From Nostoc sp. 'Peltigera membranacea cyanobiont' 210A (GTDB lineage: Bacteria > Cyanobacteriota > Cyanobacteriia > Cyanobacteriales > Nostocaceae), in assembly GCF_002246015.1 (NCBI RefSeq), contig NZ_NOLJ01000009.1, positions 258,967-322,966 of the forward strand: a stretch of DNA of 64,000 bases, written 5' to 3'. Of this stretch, positions 19,046 through 31,719 are shown piece by piece. The notes below the pieces were generated by a model that was not told the origin of the DNA, did not search any database, and worked only from the letters and a program-made list of their open reading frames with translations. The position numbers and the translations under genes were made by a program. Each line of letters begins with the position of its first letter. Position 1 is the stretch's first letter.

Positions 19046-19759
19046 TTGAGAATGCTAAATTTAGATGCCATTGATCGTACAACAATGCAATCAGTTCCAT
19101 ACAGTTATGCTGTGATAGAGAATTTGTTGCCCAAAGCAGCTAGCTTGGAACTTGCTGCCAGCTTTCCCCAGGAACAGTTTCGCTTATCAATAGGGTCAGG
19201 ATATGGATATCTTTGGAGTGATATGCTTGCTAGTAATGAGGATATTGCTTTGATATACAAGTTTTGCGAACGCGCCAGCCCTGAGTTGTCAGATCGTTGG
19301 CGCGATCGCATTGCACAAGGTAGATTATCTTCTAATCTTGTTAATCTCAGCAGTCCTTGGCGACAAGTGATAGAAGAACTGTGGACACCTGCTTACCGCC
19401 AAGCCTTAACACAGATGTCTGGGGTGGAATTGAAAGACTGTGCAATGGTGATTGGGTTTCGTCGATATAATCTAGGTCACTGTCATCGCCCTCATACTGA
19501 TGAACCATCGAAAGCTTTGACTCATTTGCTATTTTTCAATGAACAATGGCCTATGGACTGGGGTGGTTGTTTGCGAATTCTCCTTGACGAAAAACCAGAA
19601 TCTATCTTCCAAGATATTGCACCACTTAGCCAGTTTTCGGCTGTGATTGTGCGCTCAGATAATTCTTGGCACATGGTAACTCCAGTAGCATCGACTGCAC
19701 TACAGTGCCGATTGGCTCTCAGAATTGCTTTTTTTCACAATCTCGATGCAGGTGCTTAG
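19046..19759 (+). CDS. 2OG-Fe(II) oxygenase family protein, copy 1
   Basis: 237 residues with the double-stranded beta-helix signature: H-x-D as HTD in HRPHTDEPSKALTHLLFFN (about residue 151), a GGCLRIL strand, the distal His in SWHMVTP (about 212) and Arg in LALRIAFF. Such enzymes use Fe(II), 2-oxoglutarate and O2; prolyl-hydroxylase-like members modify proteins. No substrate can be inferred. It is about 60% like the protein at 29152. I chose the GTG/ATG region near 19046; an ATG at 19052 is a good alternative. It shares a promoter region with modD. Confidence 0.75.
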   Translation: MRMLNLDAIDRTTMQSVPYSYAVIENLLPKAASLELAASFPQEQFRLSIGSGYGYLWSDMLASNEDIALIYKFCERASPELSDRWRDRIAQGRLSSNLVNLSSPWRQVIEELWTPAYRQALTQMSGVELKDCAMVIGFRRYNLGHCHRPHTDEPSKALTHLLFFNEQWPMDWGGCLRILLDEKPESIFQDIAPLSQFSAVIVRSDNSWHMVTPVASTALQCRLALRIAFFHNLDAGA

Positions 19760-19963
19760 TCTTAGTCGATAGTAAAAATCCAATTTCTACACAAAAGGCG
19801 ATCGCCTCTATTTTCTGGAAACAAGTAGTTAACTAACAATATAAAAGGCAGTTAGCTTTCTTACAGATTATTCTGATTATATGAGTGCAACTATAGCAGT
19901 CATACCTAATTTGTAAGCACATCCCCGACTTATTCACAAGTTGCAGATATGCTTACAAACGAT

Positions 19964-20575
19964 TTAGAAATGCGATATTTTTAAACCTACTTTTCGCTTA
20001 TACAGTAGTAAAGTTATACCACCCGTGACTAACATGGCAGGTATTGAATCTGATTCAGGAATTGGTGTAATTTGACCCGAACCACTGATTGTGTTGCTAA
20101 ACTGGCCAAAATCATTCACTCGACGACCGGTCGTAACTAAAAAGTATTTCTGTCCTGTAAGGAGTTCTTGGTTGAAAGTAACAGTACTACCATTAGTAGT
20201 GGTATTTGCTATAAGAACATTGGTTAATTGTTCAGTAGGATTGAAACTGTCCTGATATAAAGCTAAGAAAATATCCCATTTTCTATTTGCAGGTGGCGTA
20301 GGTTCAGATTCACCACTTATATTATATAAACCTGATTGATCGACCGTAAAATCAAATACACTGTAAGGTACACTCATTCCCAAATTCCCATCTTTTTCAC
20401 CACTGATAAGAGTGGGAGGATTCCCTGGTGCTACACGCCGCCAAATTGGTTCATTTGTTGTATTTCCCTGATAATTAAAGGTAGCAGCTTTGGAGGGTTG
20501 AGCGGTAGAAACAGTAGCTAATGCTAGCCCCAGAATAACCATTAATGGTTTTTGAAAAAACTTTGTTTTTAACAT
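19964..20575 (-). CDS. PEP-CTERM-type secreted protein
   Basis: 203 residues with a signal peptide (1-30, ending SKAA), a beta-rich middle and the C-terminal ITPIPESDSIPAMLVTGG, a hydrophobic stretch and a KRK tail. This is a PEP-CTERM-like sorting signal, slightly off the canonical VPEP. The body resembles no enzyme I know. Operator site 10 lies 254 bp upstream. Likely exported and surface-attached; function unknown. Confidence 0.7.
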   Translation of the reverse strand: MLKTKFFQKPLMVILGLALATVSTAQPSKAATFNYQGNTTNEPIWRRVAPGNPPTLISGEKDGNLGMSVPYSVFDFTVDQSGLYNISGESEPTPPANRKWDIFLALYQDSFNPTEQLTNVLIANTTTNGSTVTFNQELLTGQKYFLVTTGRRVNDFGQFSNTISGSGQITPIPESDSIPAMLVTGGITLLLYKRKVGLKISHF

Positions 20576-20828
20576 AAATTATCTCCTTGGATTTACTAAT
20601 AGCTTGTTTCAGAAATGTTGAGATCGAGAAACTTATCAAGCAGATTCTCTATTGTGAGTGACACTCGATGTATGGCGATCGCATAGATAGGATTGCTAGC
20701 AAATATCTCGACTTCCTCACTAATAATGCTTAAATAGTCCTTGATATGAGCATTTAAACTTTATGCATTATTCAACAGTATTTATGGCATATTTTTTTAC
20801 ACGAATTTGTGTTTTTGATTGAAGCTAT

Positions 20829-20849
20829 CATACCAACTTGGTTGGAAAA
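20829..20849. promoter_or_regulatory. Mo-block palindrome, site 10
   Basis: CATACCAA-N5-TTGGAAAA, upstream of the PEP-CTERM gene. The remainder of the 661-bp spacer 20576-21236 holds only interspersed repeats. Confidence 0.55.
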
Positions 20850-21039
20850 AATCAATTCAACTACGTAATTAAACGCTGACTTTATCAAAACTTTAAGTAA
20901 AAAGTTTTTTATTTCGCACGGCTTACACGGATGACAAGACTTTATGAGTAACTACGACTGTGGTGCTTTTACGATGCCCACGGCGAGCTCAAAAACCTAG
21001 CTATGCAGAAGCCGTAAACCTTGTGGCATAGCTATGCTT

Positions 21040-21128
21040 AGGGTGCAGCCTCTGTCTCCGACACGCTATTCGCGTTCGTAGAGAAGCGATCGCAATGTCT
21101 ATGACGGGCTACGCCTACGCAACATAGC
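21040..21128. repeat. Palindromic interspersed repeat block
   Basis: Contains CTCCGACACGC, GCGTTCGTAGAG, GCGATCGC and a TGACGGGCTACGCC end, related to the blocks at 12283 and 13411. Confidence 0.5.
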
Positions 21129-21236
21129 TATTTACTCTCAAAATCCGAGCAACTTCTTGCATGGCGTGGGGAATGTGTTCCTTTGCTTTGTGCTTTCTTT
21201 CATCGTGAAAGAAAGCAAATGTGGAGGCATAATAGC

Positions 21237-25061
<3,825 letters not shown>

Positions 25062-25227
25062 GACGATGCAGTAGGGGTTATCCCTCATACAGAGTGTCTG
25101 GAGCAATTGGCGATCTCTGACTCGAAAAAGCATAAAAAACTGCGTAAACTTCTTACCACCATTTGAGAAATCGGCGTTCTGAACCACGCCAAAATTCGTC
25201 TACCTCATTGAAGGAGGAGAACTCATT

Positions 25228-25614
25228 ATGTTGACCGAAGAGGTTTTAGTCCAAAAATTTATCACCGTAGTCAAGGAACGCTGTGCCAAAGTAGGTGAGT
25301 TGCTCCAGTACTGCCACGTCGAACTCGTAAACTCTTACTGGGGCTGCCCTCCAAAACTTATACAACATTTTGTTGTTTATTATCCTAATATGCTGTTTGC
25401 CTCAATTAATGACAACAAAGATGTTTTCAGAGGCGTTGCTCAAGATTTGGGGATATGTCAGGCTGTTTGCATAAATGCCACACGCATTATTCGCGATCCC
25501 GCCTCAAGGTTGAAGGAAAAGAACCCGATCTTATGGTTGGAACTCCAGTGGGTGGCAGTACCAACTAAAAAAGGCAATTGGCATCTAGATCAGGATTTAC
25601 CGCACTCGGACTAA
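25228..25614 (+). CDS. Small unknown protein, paralogue of 6215-6598
   Basis: 128 residues. It shares the layout of the protein at 6215: GELLQYCHVELVNSYWG, F.VYYPN, CINATRIIRDP and LWLELQW. A strong ribosome site (AAGGAGGAG, 25213-25221) precedes the ATG. It follows the AnfH-like gene by 166 bp and may be cotranscribed. No membrane segment or known catalytic motif. The repeated association with nitrogenase genes suggests an accessory role, which is inference. Confidence 0.75.
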   Translation: MLTEEVLVQKFITVVKERCAKVGELLQYCHVELVNSYWGCPPKLIQHFVVYYPNMLFASINDNKDVFRGVAQDLGICQAVCINATRIIRDPASRLKEKNPILWLELQWVAVPTKKGNWHLDQDLPHSD

Positions 25615-25629
25615 GTTTTTTTTGGTGAC

Positions 25630-25673
25630 GTAGCTTGCTACCGTTGGCGATGACTAGTAGGTTAGCAAGCTAC
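25630..25673. repeat. Strong inverted repeat hairpin
   Basis: Perfect 11-bp stem GTAGCTTGCTA / TAGCAAGCTAC with a 22-nt loop, 15 bp after the small gene's stop. No T-run follows, so a REP-type element or processing site is as likely as a terminator. Confidence 0.5.
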
Positions 25674-25869
25674 GCTAAATCACTAAAATAGTATCCAAAA
25701 ATGCAAGTATTTTAGCGATATGTATGCTATGCTTGCAGCAAATAAGCAAAATTGTCAAAACATCAATATGTCTGACAACAAAAGCGGCAAATACGAGAAA
25801 ACCTTGCGATTGACCCAACAGATTTAAGTTTGTCTGCTGTGGCTTTTTCTAACGGAGATATACAGCCTC

Positions 25870-27120
25870 ATGAAACTGGATGTGAATCTTTGCAATAACC
25901 TGAAGTCAATTAGAACTCGCTTGGGTATGAGTCAGCAAGAATTAGCTAATATAGCTGGCGTAACTCGTCAGAGTATTGGTGGTGTGGAACTAGGGCAATA
26001 TGCTCCTTCTGTTGCTATGTCACTGCGTTTAGCCAAAGCTCTTGGCTGCCAAGTCGAGGACTTATTCTGGTTTGAGGAAGATTTACCAGAAGTTGAGGCA
26101 ATTCTTGCGGGATCAGTCCCTAAGCAACAGCGATCGCGAGTTAGTCTAGCGCGGGTTGGGGATCAATGGATAGCTTATCCCCTCGTTGGGAATGATGCTT
26201 TTCGGATCGAAATGATTCCAGCTGATGGTGAGACGCTTGCAGCGATCTACCCTGATGCTAAGGAATCCCCAAGGGTGGAAGAGTTACCCAGCATCAGCAA
26301 ATTGCCCTTAGCGTCAGAAGTAGCTAGTAATGAGCGTCAATCGGAGGGTGAAGCACAAAACCAAAACGTTACAAATAAAGTCCTGGTTCGGATTCTGGAT
26401 GATATAGACAAACTACACAATACAGTTGTGATTGCTGGTTGTACACCTGTGCTTTCCCTCTTGGCAAGAGCAACTGAACGTTGGCATCCGCAACTGCGAA
26501 TTCATTATCGTTTCGCCCACAGCAAGGCTGCATTGCATAGTCTGTGCAAAGGTGAAGTTCATATTGCAGGAATGCACTTATACGATCCCAAAACTGGGGA
26601 ACATAACATTCCCTTTGTGCGGGAAGCCTTAACAGGCAAGAGTGCCGTTTTGATTACCCTTGGAGTTTGGGAAGAAGGTTTGTTAGTCCCACCAGGAAAC
26701 CCAAGGGGAATTAAAACAGTTTCCGACTTAGTAGAATTTGGAGCAACTATTGTTACCCATGAAGCGGGTTCTGGCGGTCAGATGCTTTTAGAACGGAAAC
26801 TCCAAGAAGAAGGAGTGCCATCCCAGACTGTGAAAGGATTTACCCATATCGTCCACAGCCATCAAGATGTTGCCTTATCTGTAGTCTCAGGAATTGCTGA
26901 TGCAGGGATCAGTACGGCATCTATAGCTGCTGCTTTTGGGTTGGGATTTATCCCCCTTCATAGTGCGCGATACGACTTGGTGATTATTAAAGAATACTTG
27001 GAAGAAGAACCAGTAAAACAGTTCCTCAGTATCTTGGGACATCAGCTAGTGCGATCGCAATTAGAGATTCTCGGCGGCTATGACACTAGCAAGATTGGGG
27101 AAGTTGTAGCAAATATTTAA
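25870..27120 (+). CDS. XRE-family regulator with PBP-like ligand domain (VnfR-like candidate)
   Basis: 416 residues. Residues about 8-66 are an XRE helix-turn-helix (LKSIRTRLGMSQQELANIAG, then TRQSIGGVELGQYAPS). From about 170 onward is a PBP_like ligand domain (VVIAGCTPVLSLLAR, GVHLYDP-like AGMHLYDPKTGEHN, GSGGQMLLE, ADAGISTAS, GLGFIPLH). This architecture fits a regulator that senses molybdate or another small anion. Paralogues are the partial gene at 2-433 and the relic at 13000-13235. It lies between the AnfH-like gene and nifV. It may correspond to a VnfR repressor of Anabaena variabilis; that identity is inferred from context only. Confidence 0.85.
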   Translation: MKLDVNLCNNLKSIRTRLGMSQQELANIAGVTRQSIGGVELGQYAPSVAMSLRLAKALGCQVEDLFWFEEDLPEVEAILAGSVPKQQRSRVSLARVGDQWIAYPLVGNDAFRIEMIPADGETLAAIYPDAKESPRVEELPSISKLPLASEVASNERQSEGEAQNQNVTNKVLVRILDDIDKLHNTVVIAGCTPVLSLLARATERWHPQLRIHYRFAHSKAALHSLCKGEVHIAGMHLYDPKTGEHNIPFVREALTGKSAVLITLGVWEEGLLVPPGNPRGIKTVSDLVEFGATIVTHEAGSGGQMLLERKLQEEGVPSQTVKGFTHIVHSHQDVALSVVSGIADAGISTASIAAAFGLGFIPLHSARYDLVIIKEYLEEEPVKQFLSILGHQLVRSQLEILGGYDTSKIGEVVANI

Positions 27121-27300
27121 ATAATTCGTAATTCGTAATTACGCACGCAGACTCGCTTTTCGCGTCGCTAACGTAATTTGTAATTATTAACCCACGGCTA
27201 AAAAATATGTCTTTTACTTTCCACAACTCAAGTTAGCTGCTCTGTCTTTCAATTGCGAATTACTGAAGCAAATCAAAATCACCCAACAAGTTAGCGGATC

Positions 27301-28437
27301 ATGAATCATGACTTCACGATGAATAAACATCCCGTTCACATTAACGATACAACCTTGCGAGATGGCGAACAAGCCGCAGGTGTAGCCTTTAATGTTGAAG
27401 AAAAAATTGCGATCGCTACTTTTCTTGATGCCATTGGTGTTCCAGAATTGGAAATTGGCGTTCCGGCAATGGGACAGGAAGAAGCAGAGTCGATCCGAGC
27501 GATCGCTAATCTGGGATTAAATGCCCAGTTACTTGGCTGGAACCGTGCTAAATTGTCCGATATCCAGGCATCTATAGATTGTGGTTTGGAACGGGTGCAT
27601 ATTTCCGTTCCCGTCTCAGAAATTCAGATTGCCGCCAAGTTTGGGGGTAAGCAGCAGGTTATGCTGGATCTTCTGCGGGATGCGATTAATTTCGCTTGCG
27701 ATCGCGGTTTAGCTGTATCTGTTGGCGGAGAAGATTCTTCCAGAGCCGATCCATCTTTCTTACTGGATGTGGCGTATTATGCTCAAGAGTTGGGAGCTTT
27801 CCGGTTTCGCTTTTGTGACACTGTAGGAATTCTCGACCCTCTGAACACTTACAGCAAAGTTCGCTCCCTTGTGCATCATCTATTCATTCCCATAGAAATG
27901 CACACGCATAATGATTTTGGACTGGCAATGGCGAACTCGCTAGCTGGTATTGAAGCAGGAGCGCGATCAGTTAACACTACAGTAAATGGGATTGGTGAAC
28001 GCGCAGGTAATGCGGCGCTGGAAGAAATTGTGATGGCACTGAAACACCTCTACAACATCCCAACAGGTATTAATACAAAACGGTTGCTGGAACTGTCACG
28101 GTTAGTTGCTAAAGCTGCTAATTGGCCGGTTCCTCCCTGGAAAGCGATCGTGGGTGAAAATACTTTTGCACACGAGTCAGGGATTCATGCTCACGGTGTG
28201 TTGCAAAATCCTGGTACTTACGAACCTTTTGCGCCGGAAGATGTTGGTTGGGAACGTCGCCTTGTTGTAGGCAAACATTCCGGTCGGCATCTGATCATCA
28301 GTGTCCTACAAGAACATGGAATCATACTCAGTCAGCCAGAAATTCAATCAGTGCTGGATGCTGTAAAGCATGAGTCAGTAAAAGTTAAGCGCAGTCTCAC
28401 TGTTGAAGAACTCCTGAGTTTTGTTCCCCAAAGGTGA
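27301..28437 (+). CDS. nifV: Homocitrate synthase NifV
   Basis: Condenses acetyl-CoA with 2-oxoglutarate to homocitrate, the organic ligand of FeMo-co and FeV-co. The 378-residue TIM-barrel enzyme opens with HINDTTLRDGEQAAGVAF, has the metal-site HTHNDFGLA (about 200) and NTTVNGIGERAGNAALEE, and HESGIHAHGV near 293, all typical of NifV. Length is normal. ATG 27319 is an alternative start. Its place beside vnf genes lets cofactor synthesis run without the nif cluster. Confidence 0.93.
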   Translation: MNHDFTMNKHPVHINDTTLRDGEQAAGVAFNVEEKIAIATFLDAIGVPELEIGVPAMGQEEAESIRAIANLGLNAQLLGWNRAKLSDIQASIDCGLERVHISVPVSEIQIAAKFGGKQQVMLDLLRDAINFACDRGLAVSVGGEDSSRADPSFLLDVAYYAQELGAFRFRFCDTVGILDPLNTYSKVRSLVHHLFIPIEMHTHNDFGLAMANSLAGIEAGARSVNTTVNGIGERAGNAALEEIVMALKHLYNIPTGINTKRLLELSRLVAKAANWPVPPWKAIVGENTFAHESGIHAHGVLQNPGTYEPFAPEDVGWERRLVVGKHSGRHLIISVLQEHGIILSQPEIQSVLDAVKHESVKVKRSLTVEELLSFVPQR

Positions 28438-28523
28438 ACTCAATGAGGAGTCGGGAGGGTTAAGAAAGCATCACAATTCCGTCTCTGGTTAGCGATTGCA
28501 GTTATTGTACCAATTGCTAGAAT

Positions 28524-28544
28524 ATTACCAATTATGTTGGTAAT
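28524..28544. promoter_or_regulatory. Mo-block palindrome, site 11 (perfect halves, RHH gene)
   Basis: ATTACCAA-N5-TTGGTAAT, ending 4 bp before the RHH start codon, with an extra TACCAA half-site at 28508. A protein bound here would block translation-start-proximal transcription, as in autorepression. Confidence 0.75.
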
Positions 28545-28548
28545 AGCT

Positions 28549-28746
28549 ATGCCGAGAAAAGAGCAAGGATGGATCACTTTTCAATTGTCTCCAGAAGAAC
28601 GGCAACTTCTAGAGCAGTACTGCAAGCGGTTCCAACGCACTAAGACTGATGTTTTGCGCTCCCTGTTGCGTAGTCTCCAAGGACAATCACTCAAACAGCA
28701 GGGAAAGCAGTTTGATCCTGGAGAGGTTGATCTGGACTTATTTTGA
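28549..28746 (+). CDS. Ribbon-helix-helix (CopG/Arc-like) DNA-binding protein
   Basis: 65 residues: basic N-terminus MPRKEQ, beta-strand GWITFQLS, helix PEERQLLEQYCKRF, turn QRTKTDV and helix LRSLLRSLQ, the order expected of a dimeric RHH repressor that reads DNA with an antiparallel beta ribbon. ATG 28549 is chosen; the earlier ATG at 28534 lies inside the operator palindrome. The overlap of gene start and palindrome suggests autoregulation and makes this the best candidate for the factor that binds all Mo-block palindromes. A Cys in helix 1 could sense metal or redox state; that is speculation. Confidence 0.75.
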   Translation: MPRKEQGWITFQLSPEERQLLEQYCKRFQRTKTDVLRSLLRSLQGQSLKQQGKQFDPGEVDLDLF

Positions 28747-28798
28747 GCAGTGGTGAAGAACCGCTATCGGTAAAGCGAGTTGTCTTGCACCTAAACAA

Positions 28799-28819
28799 AT
28801 TTGCAATGAGGTTGGTAAT
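28799..28819. promoter_or_regulatory. Mo-block palindrome, site 12
   Basis: ATTTGCAA-N5-TTGGTAAT, right half perfect, left half two mismatches. It stands just before the duplicated 5' end of the nitroreductase gene. Confidence 0.5.
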
Positions 28820-28827
28820 CCCTCTGA

Positions 28828-28903
28828 AATCGTAAAAAAGCGTTCAAGTTCAAAAGTTGGCTATGACAATGACAAATCCTACAAAATTATTGCGATCAGG
28901 GCG
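28828..28903 (+). pseudogene. Truncated duplicate of the nitroreductase 5' end
   Basis: AATCGTAAAAAAG, GTTCAAGTTCAAAAG and an ATGACAAATCCTAC start match 29927-29998, the leader and first dozen codons of the nitroreductase gene. It breaks off after the LLRS-like codons. The segment between the copies carries the second 2OG oxygenase gene. Confidence 0.65.
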
Positions 28904-28992
28904 CTTCAGGACTGGGTAATGAGTACTGGGTACTGGGCAAGAAAATATGAATCAGATTTGCTTGGGATCTAAATTCCCATCTTAAATCTTCT

Positions 28993-29090
28993 CAGTCCCC
29001 ATTCCCTAGTGCCTAGTGCCTAATCCCCATTCCCCATTCCCCATTCCCCATTCCCCAGTCCCCATTCCCTAGTCCCCAGCCTCTAGTTCA
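28993..29090. repeat. Short tandem repeat (CCCCATT heptamers)
   Basis: Tandem and near-tandem copies of a 7-bp CCCCATT unit with CCCTAGT variants. This kind of short tandem repeat is common in Nostoc spacers. It fills most of the 405-bp spacer before the oxygenase gene. Confidence 0.85.
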
Positions 29091-29151
29091 ATACCACTTG
29101 ATGTCCAGGGTAATCATGATTGGTTAATTTTAGCAATACCTTTTTTCTACC

Positions 29152-29862
29152 ATGCTTAATTTTGATTCCATTCGTACCACAGCAATGCAAAAAGTCCCAT
29201 ACAATTGGGCTTTGATCAAAAACCTGCTTTCACCAGAAGCAAGCTTAGAACTAACTGCGAGTTTTCCCCACGAAGAATTTCGCCTGTCGGAGGGAGAGGG
29301 ATACGGATACTCTTGGGGAAAGATGCTTGCAACTAACGAGGATATTTCCTTGATGCTCAAATCTAGCGATAATCGCTGGCGAGAGCGGATGGCACAAGGC
29401 AGACTTACTTATGACTTGAGACACCTGAGTAAAGTCTGGCGACAGTTGATAGAAGGATTGTGGACAGATTCTTACCGCAAAGCTTTAGCTGAAATGTCTG
29501 GGTTGGAACTAAAAGACTGTGTAATGGATATTGGATTTCGTCGGTATAGCTCAGGACACTTACATCACCCTCATACAGACGAGCCGAACAAAGTTTTAAC
29601 TCATCTGCTATTTTTCAATCAACAATGGTCTGTAGATTGGGGAGGCTGTTTGCGAATTCTCAAAGACTCCCAGCCGGAATCTGCCTTCCAAGATATTCTA
29701 CCCCTTAGTGATTCCTCAGTTGCGATCGCGCGTTCTGACAATTCTTGGCATACGGTAACTCCGCTTACTTGTCCTGCATCTGAGTATCGGCTAGCCTTAC
29801 GAGTTGCTTTTTTTCGGAACGATCTAATTTCAGATTTCGGAGAAACCCAGCTAGCTGCGTAG
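29152..29862 (+). CDS. 2OG-Fe(II) oxygenase family protein, copy 2
   Basis: 236 residues with the same plan as the protein at 19046: FRRYSSGHLHHPHTDEPNKV with the HTD iron site, GGCLRIL, distal His in SWHTVTPL, Arg in LALRVAFF. Residues between about 70 and 80 are shorter than in copy 1. It lies inside a segment bounded by a 75-bp direct repeat, so it probably arrived by local duplication or insertion. Substrate unknown. Two copies, each near Mo-block operator sites, point to a role in metal response. Confidence 0.75.
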   Translation: MLNFDSIRTTAMQKVPYNWALIKNLLSPEASLELTASFPHEEFRLSEGEGYGYSWGKMLATNEDISLMLKSSDNRWRERMAQGRLTYDLRHLSKVWRQLIEGLWTDSYRKALAEMSGLELKDCVMDIGFRRYSSGHLHHPHTDEPNKVLTHLLFFNQQWSVDWGGCLRILKDSQPESAFQDILPLSDSSVAIARSDNSWHTVTPLTCPASEYRLALRVAFFRNDLISDFGETQLAA

Positions 29863-29961
29863 TAATCAAGTCTTTTCTCTCTATTTTTGTCAGTTAATCA
29901 GCCTCCTGATTTTCTGCTTCTTCCTTAATCGTAAAAAAGTGTTCAGGTTCAAAAGCTGACT

Positions 29962-30783
29962 ATGACTAATCCTACAGAACTACTGCGATCGCGCTACGGT
30001 GAAGTTCCCTTCAATCACGAAATTGATTGGAACGAATCTCTAGAAACCCTAATAGCCCACCGTTCAGTCCGGTCTTATCTATCTAAGCCTTTACCACCAG
30101 GAACTCTGGAATGGCTAGTTGCTGCTGCTCAATCTGCTCCTAGTTCAGCTAATATGCAAACCTGGAGTGTAGTAGCAGTTGAAGATCAAGAACGCAAAGC
30201 AGAATTATGCAGGCTGGCTAACAACCAAGTATGGATTAACCAAGCTCCCGTATTCTTCGTTTGGTTAGCAGATTTAGGTCGTCTGGCTCATGTTGCTGAT
30301 AGTCGCGGACTAACTCCCGTAGCTCTGGATTACGTAGAACTGTTGGTTAAAGCAATAGTCGATGCTTCAGTCGCAGCGCAAAATGCGATCGTAGCTGCTG
30401 AATCTGTTGGTTTAGGAACGGTATATATCGGCGCAATCCGCAAAAGTACCCAAGAGGTAGCTACGTTATTGAATTTGCCACCTTTTGTATTCCCTGTGTT
30501 TGGGTTGTGTGTGGGTTATCCCAATCCTGAAGCACAACCTGTTGTTAAGCCGCGTCTACCCCAGCCAGCTGTATTCCACCGAGAAACCTATAAATTGGCA
30601 GAGCAAGATGAGGCGATCGCTCACTATAATGATATCATGAAAGAGTTCTACACTGAACAAAAGATGAATGTCGCTGGTGATTGGTCGCAACATTCAGCCG
30701 AGCGAATAGCCACTTTAGACTATTTAAAAGGGTGTAAAGATTTGCGTGAGACTCTGAATAACTTCGGCTTCAAGTTGTTATAA
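29962..30783 (+). CDS. Nitroreductase-family flavoprotein (NfsA-like)
   Basis: 273 residues of the FMN-dependent nitroreductase fold: HRSVRSYLSKPLPPGTLEWL at 33-52, SAPSSANMQTWSVVAVED for FMN binding, and a GLGTVYIGAIR strand followed by FPVFGLCVGYP. The long C-terminal tail with YKLAEQDEAI and LNNFGFKL is typical of NADPH-dependent NfsA/FRP-type oxidoreductases. Its physiological substrate is unknown; metal-oxyanion or flavin reduction would fit the surroundings but is not shown. Its leader is duplicated 1.1 kb upstream. Confidence 0.82.
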   Translation: MTNPTELLRSRYGEVPFNHEIDWNESLETLIAHRSVRSYLSKPLPPGTLEWLVAAAQSAPSSANMQTWSVVAVEDQERKAELCRLANNQVWINQAPVFFVWLADLGRLAHVADSRGLTPVALDYVELLVKAIVDASVAAQNAIVAAESVGLGTVYIGAIRKSTQEVATLLNLPPFVFPVFGLCVGYPNPEAQPVVKPRLPQPAVFHRETYKLAEQDEAIAHYNDIMKEFYTEQKMNVAGDWSQHSAERIATLDYLKGCKDLRETLNNFGFKLL

Positions 30784-30837
30784 AAGGAGTCAACAGCCAG
30801 AATACAAAGATACAGGGTAAGCATCCACCCTATCTTT

Positions 30838-30933
30838 AGTAGTCTGTCAATAAATAATTGATGGATAAATTAAGAGTAGAGACGGCGATTTATCGTGTCT
30901 CTTTAACCATCAAAATGAATTTGACAGACTACT
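30838..30933. mobile_element. 96-bp hairpin MITE-like element
   Basis: Perfect 13-bp terminal inverted repeats AGTAGTCTGTCAA / TTGACAGACTACT. The inside is itself palindromic (TGATGG, TTAAGAG, AGAGAC and their complements), so the whole element can fold into one long hairpin. No coding capacity. The remaining spacer to 31394 shows nothing else. Confidence 0.65.
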
Positions 30934-31394
30934 CGTCTCAAGTAAACTATGCGCTGCGGCGACCAGAGGAGAACTTCTGATATCTGCACCAAAGCTTTTG
31001 ACACTTAAAGACTCAAAACCCTACACTTCAGTTTCAAAAGATGATTTCGGTGCATAAGTCTAAGCAATAGATAAGAACTTAGGCACCATGACAAAATTAT
31101 GTCATTGCGAGTGCAGCATCTCCAATAGAAGCAATCTCAAACCTTAGTTTTCAGTGCGTAAGTCCTAAAATAGACTCGCTAACTTGTCAGATATAGCAAT
31201 TCTCCTGCTTGAAACCTTTGTACGAATTTTGGGAATCTGAAGGCATTTAAGCAGTCAACAGGCGAACAATTTAATGGGTATTCCAGCAAGCTTTATCTTT
31301 CAAAAAAGGGCTGACCTGTAAGAATAGCTCTTTGACTGAGAATTGCTGACTAAAAATGTAGAATTAACCCGCGAAACCAAAGGAACTTCAAACA

Positions 31395-31622
31395 ATGAAT
31401 AATCTATCTACCAAAGACCTCAACAGACTACGCTCTCAAAGCAAAATAATTGTTAGTCGAGTGGAGATTTTCATCGAAACTTACTTATCAGAAACCTCTC
31501 TTGATGAAAATCTGGTTAACGAAACCTTAGAAGAGATCGTCAAAGCTGCGAATAACTTAACAACCGCAGCATCAAAGATGAAAACTGCCGAAACCGCCCA
31601 TAAACTCAACGGTTCCAAATAG
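31395..31622 (+). CDS. Small helical unknown protein
   Basis: 75 residues, mostly helix-forming, acidic in the middle (SETSLDENLVNETLEEIV) and Ala/Lys/Thr-rich at the end. No Cys, no membrane segment, no family that I recognise. AGGAAC lies 13 bp upstream as a weak ribosome site. It stands alone 100 bp before the PsiE-like gene. Probably real because of its good codon usage and start context. Confidence 0.5.
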   Translation: MNNLSTKDLNRLRSQSKIIVSRVEIFIETYLSETSLDENLVNETLEEIVKAANNLTTAASKMKTAETAHKLNGSK

Positions 31623-31719
31623 TTTAATAGGGCTGAGTTAAACCCCATATCTAAATGGGGATTGAATACAGTTCCAAGTGCTGAGTAATCGATGCTAGAT
31701 ACTCAGCACTATTTCAGTT

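Noticed and set aside
28993-29090. CRISPR or promoter array
   Set aside because: Seven-base CCCCATT units without spacers are ordinary short tandem repeats.
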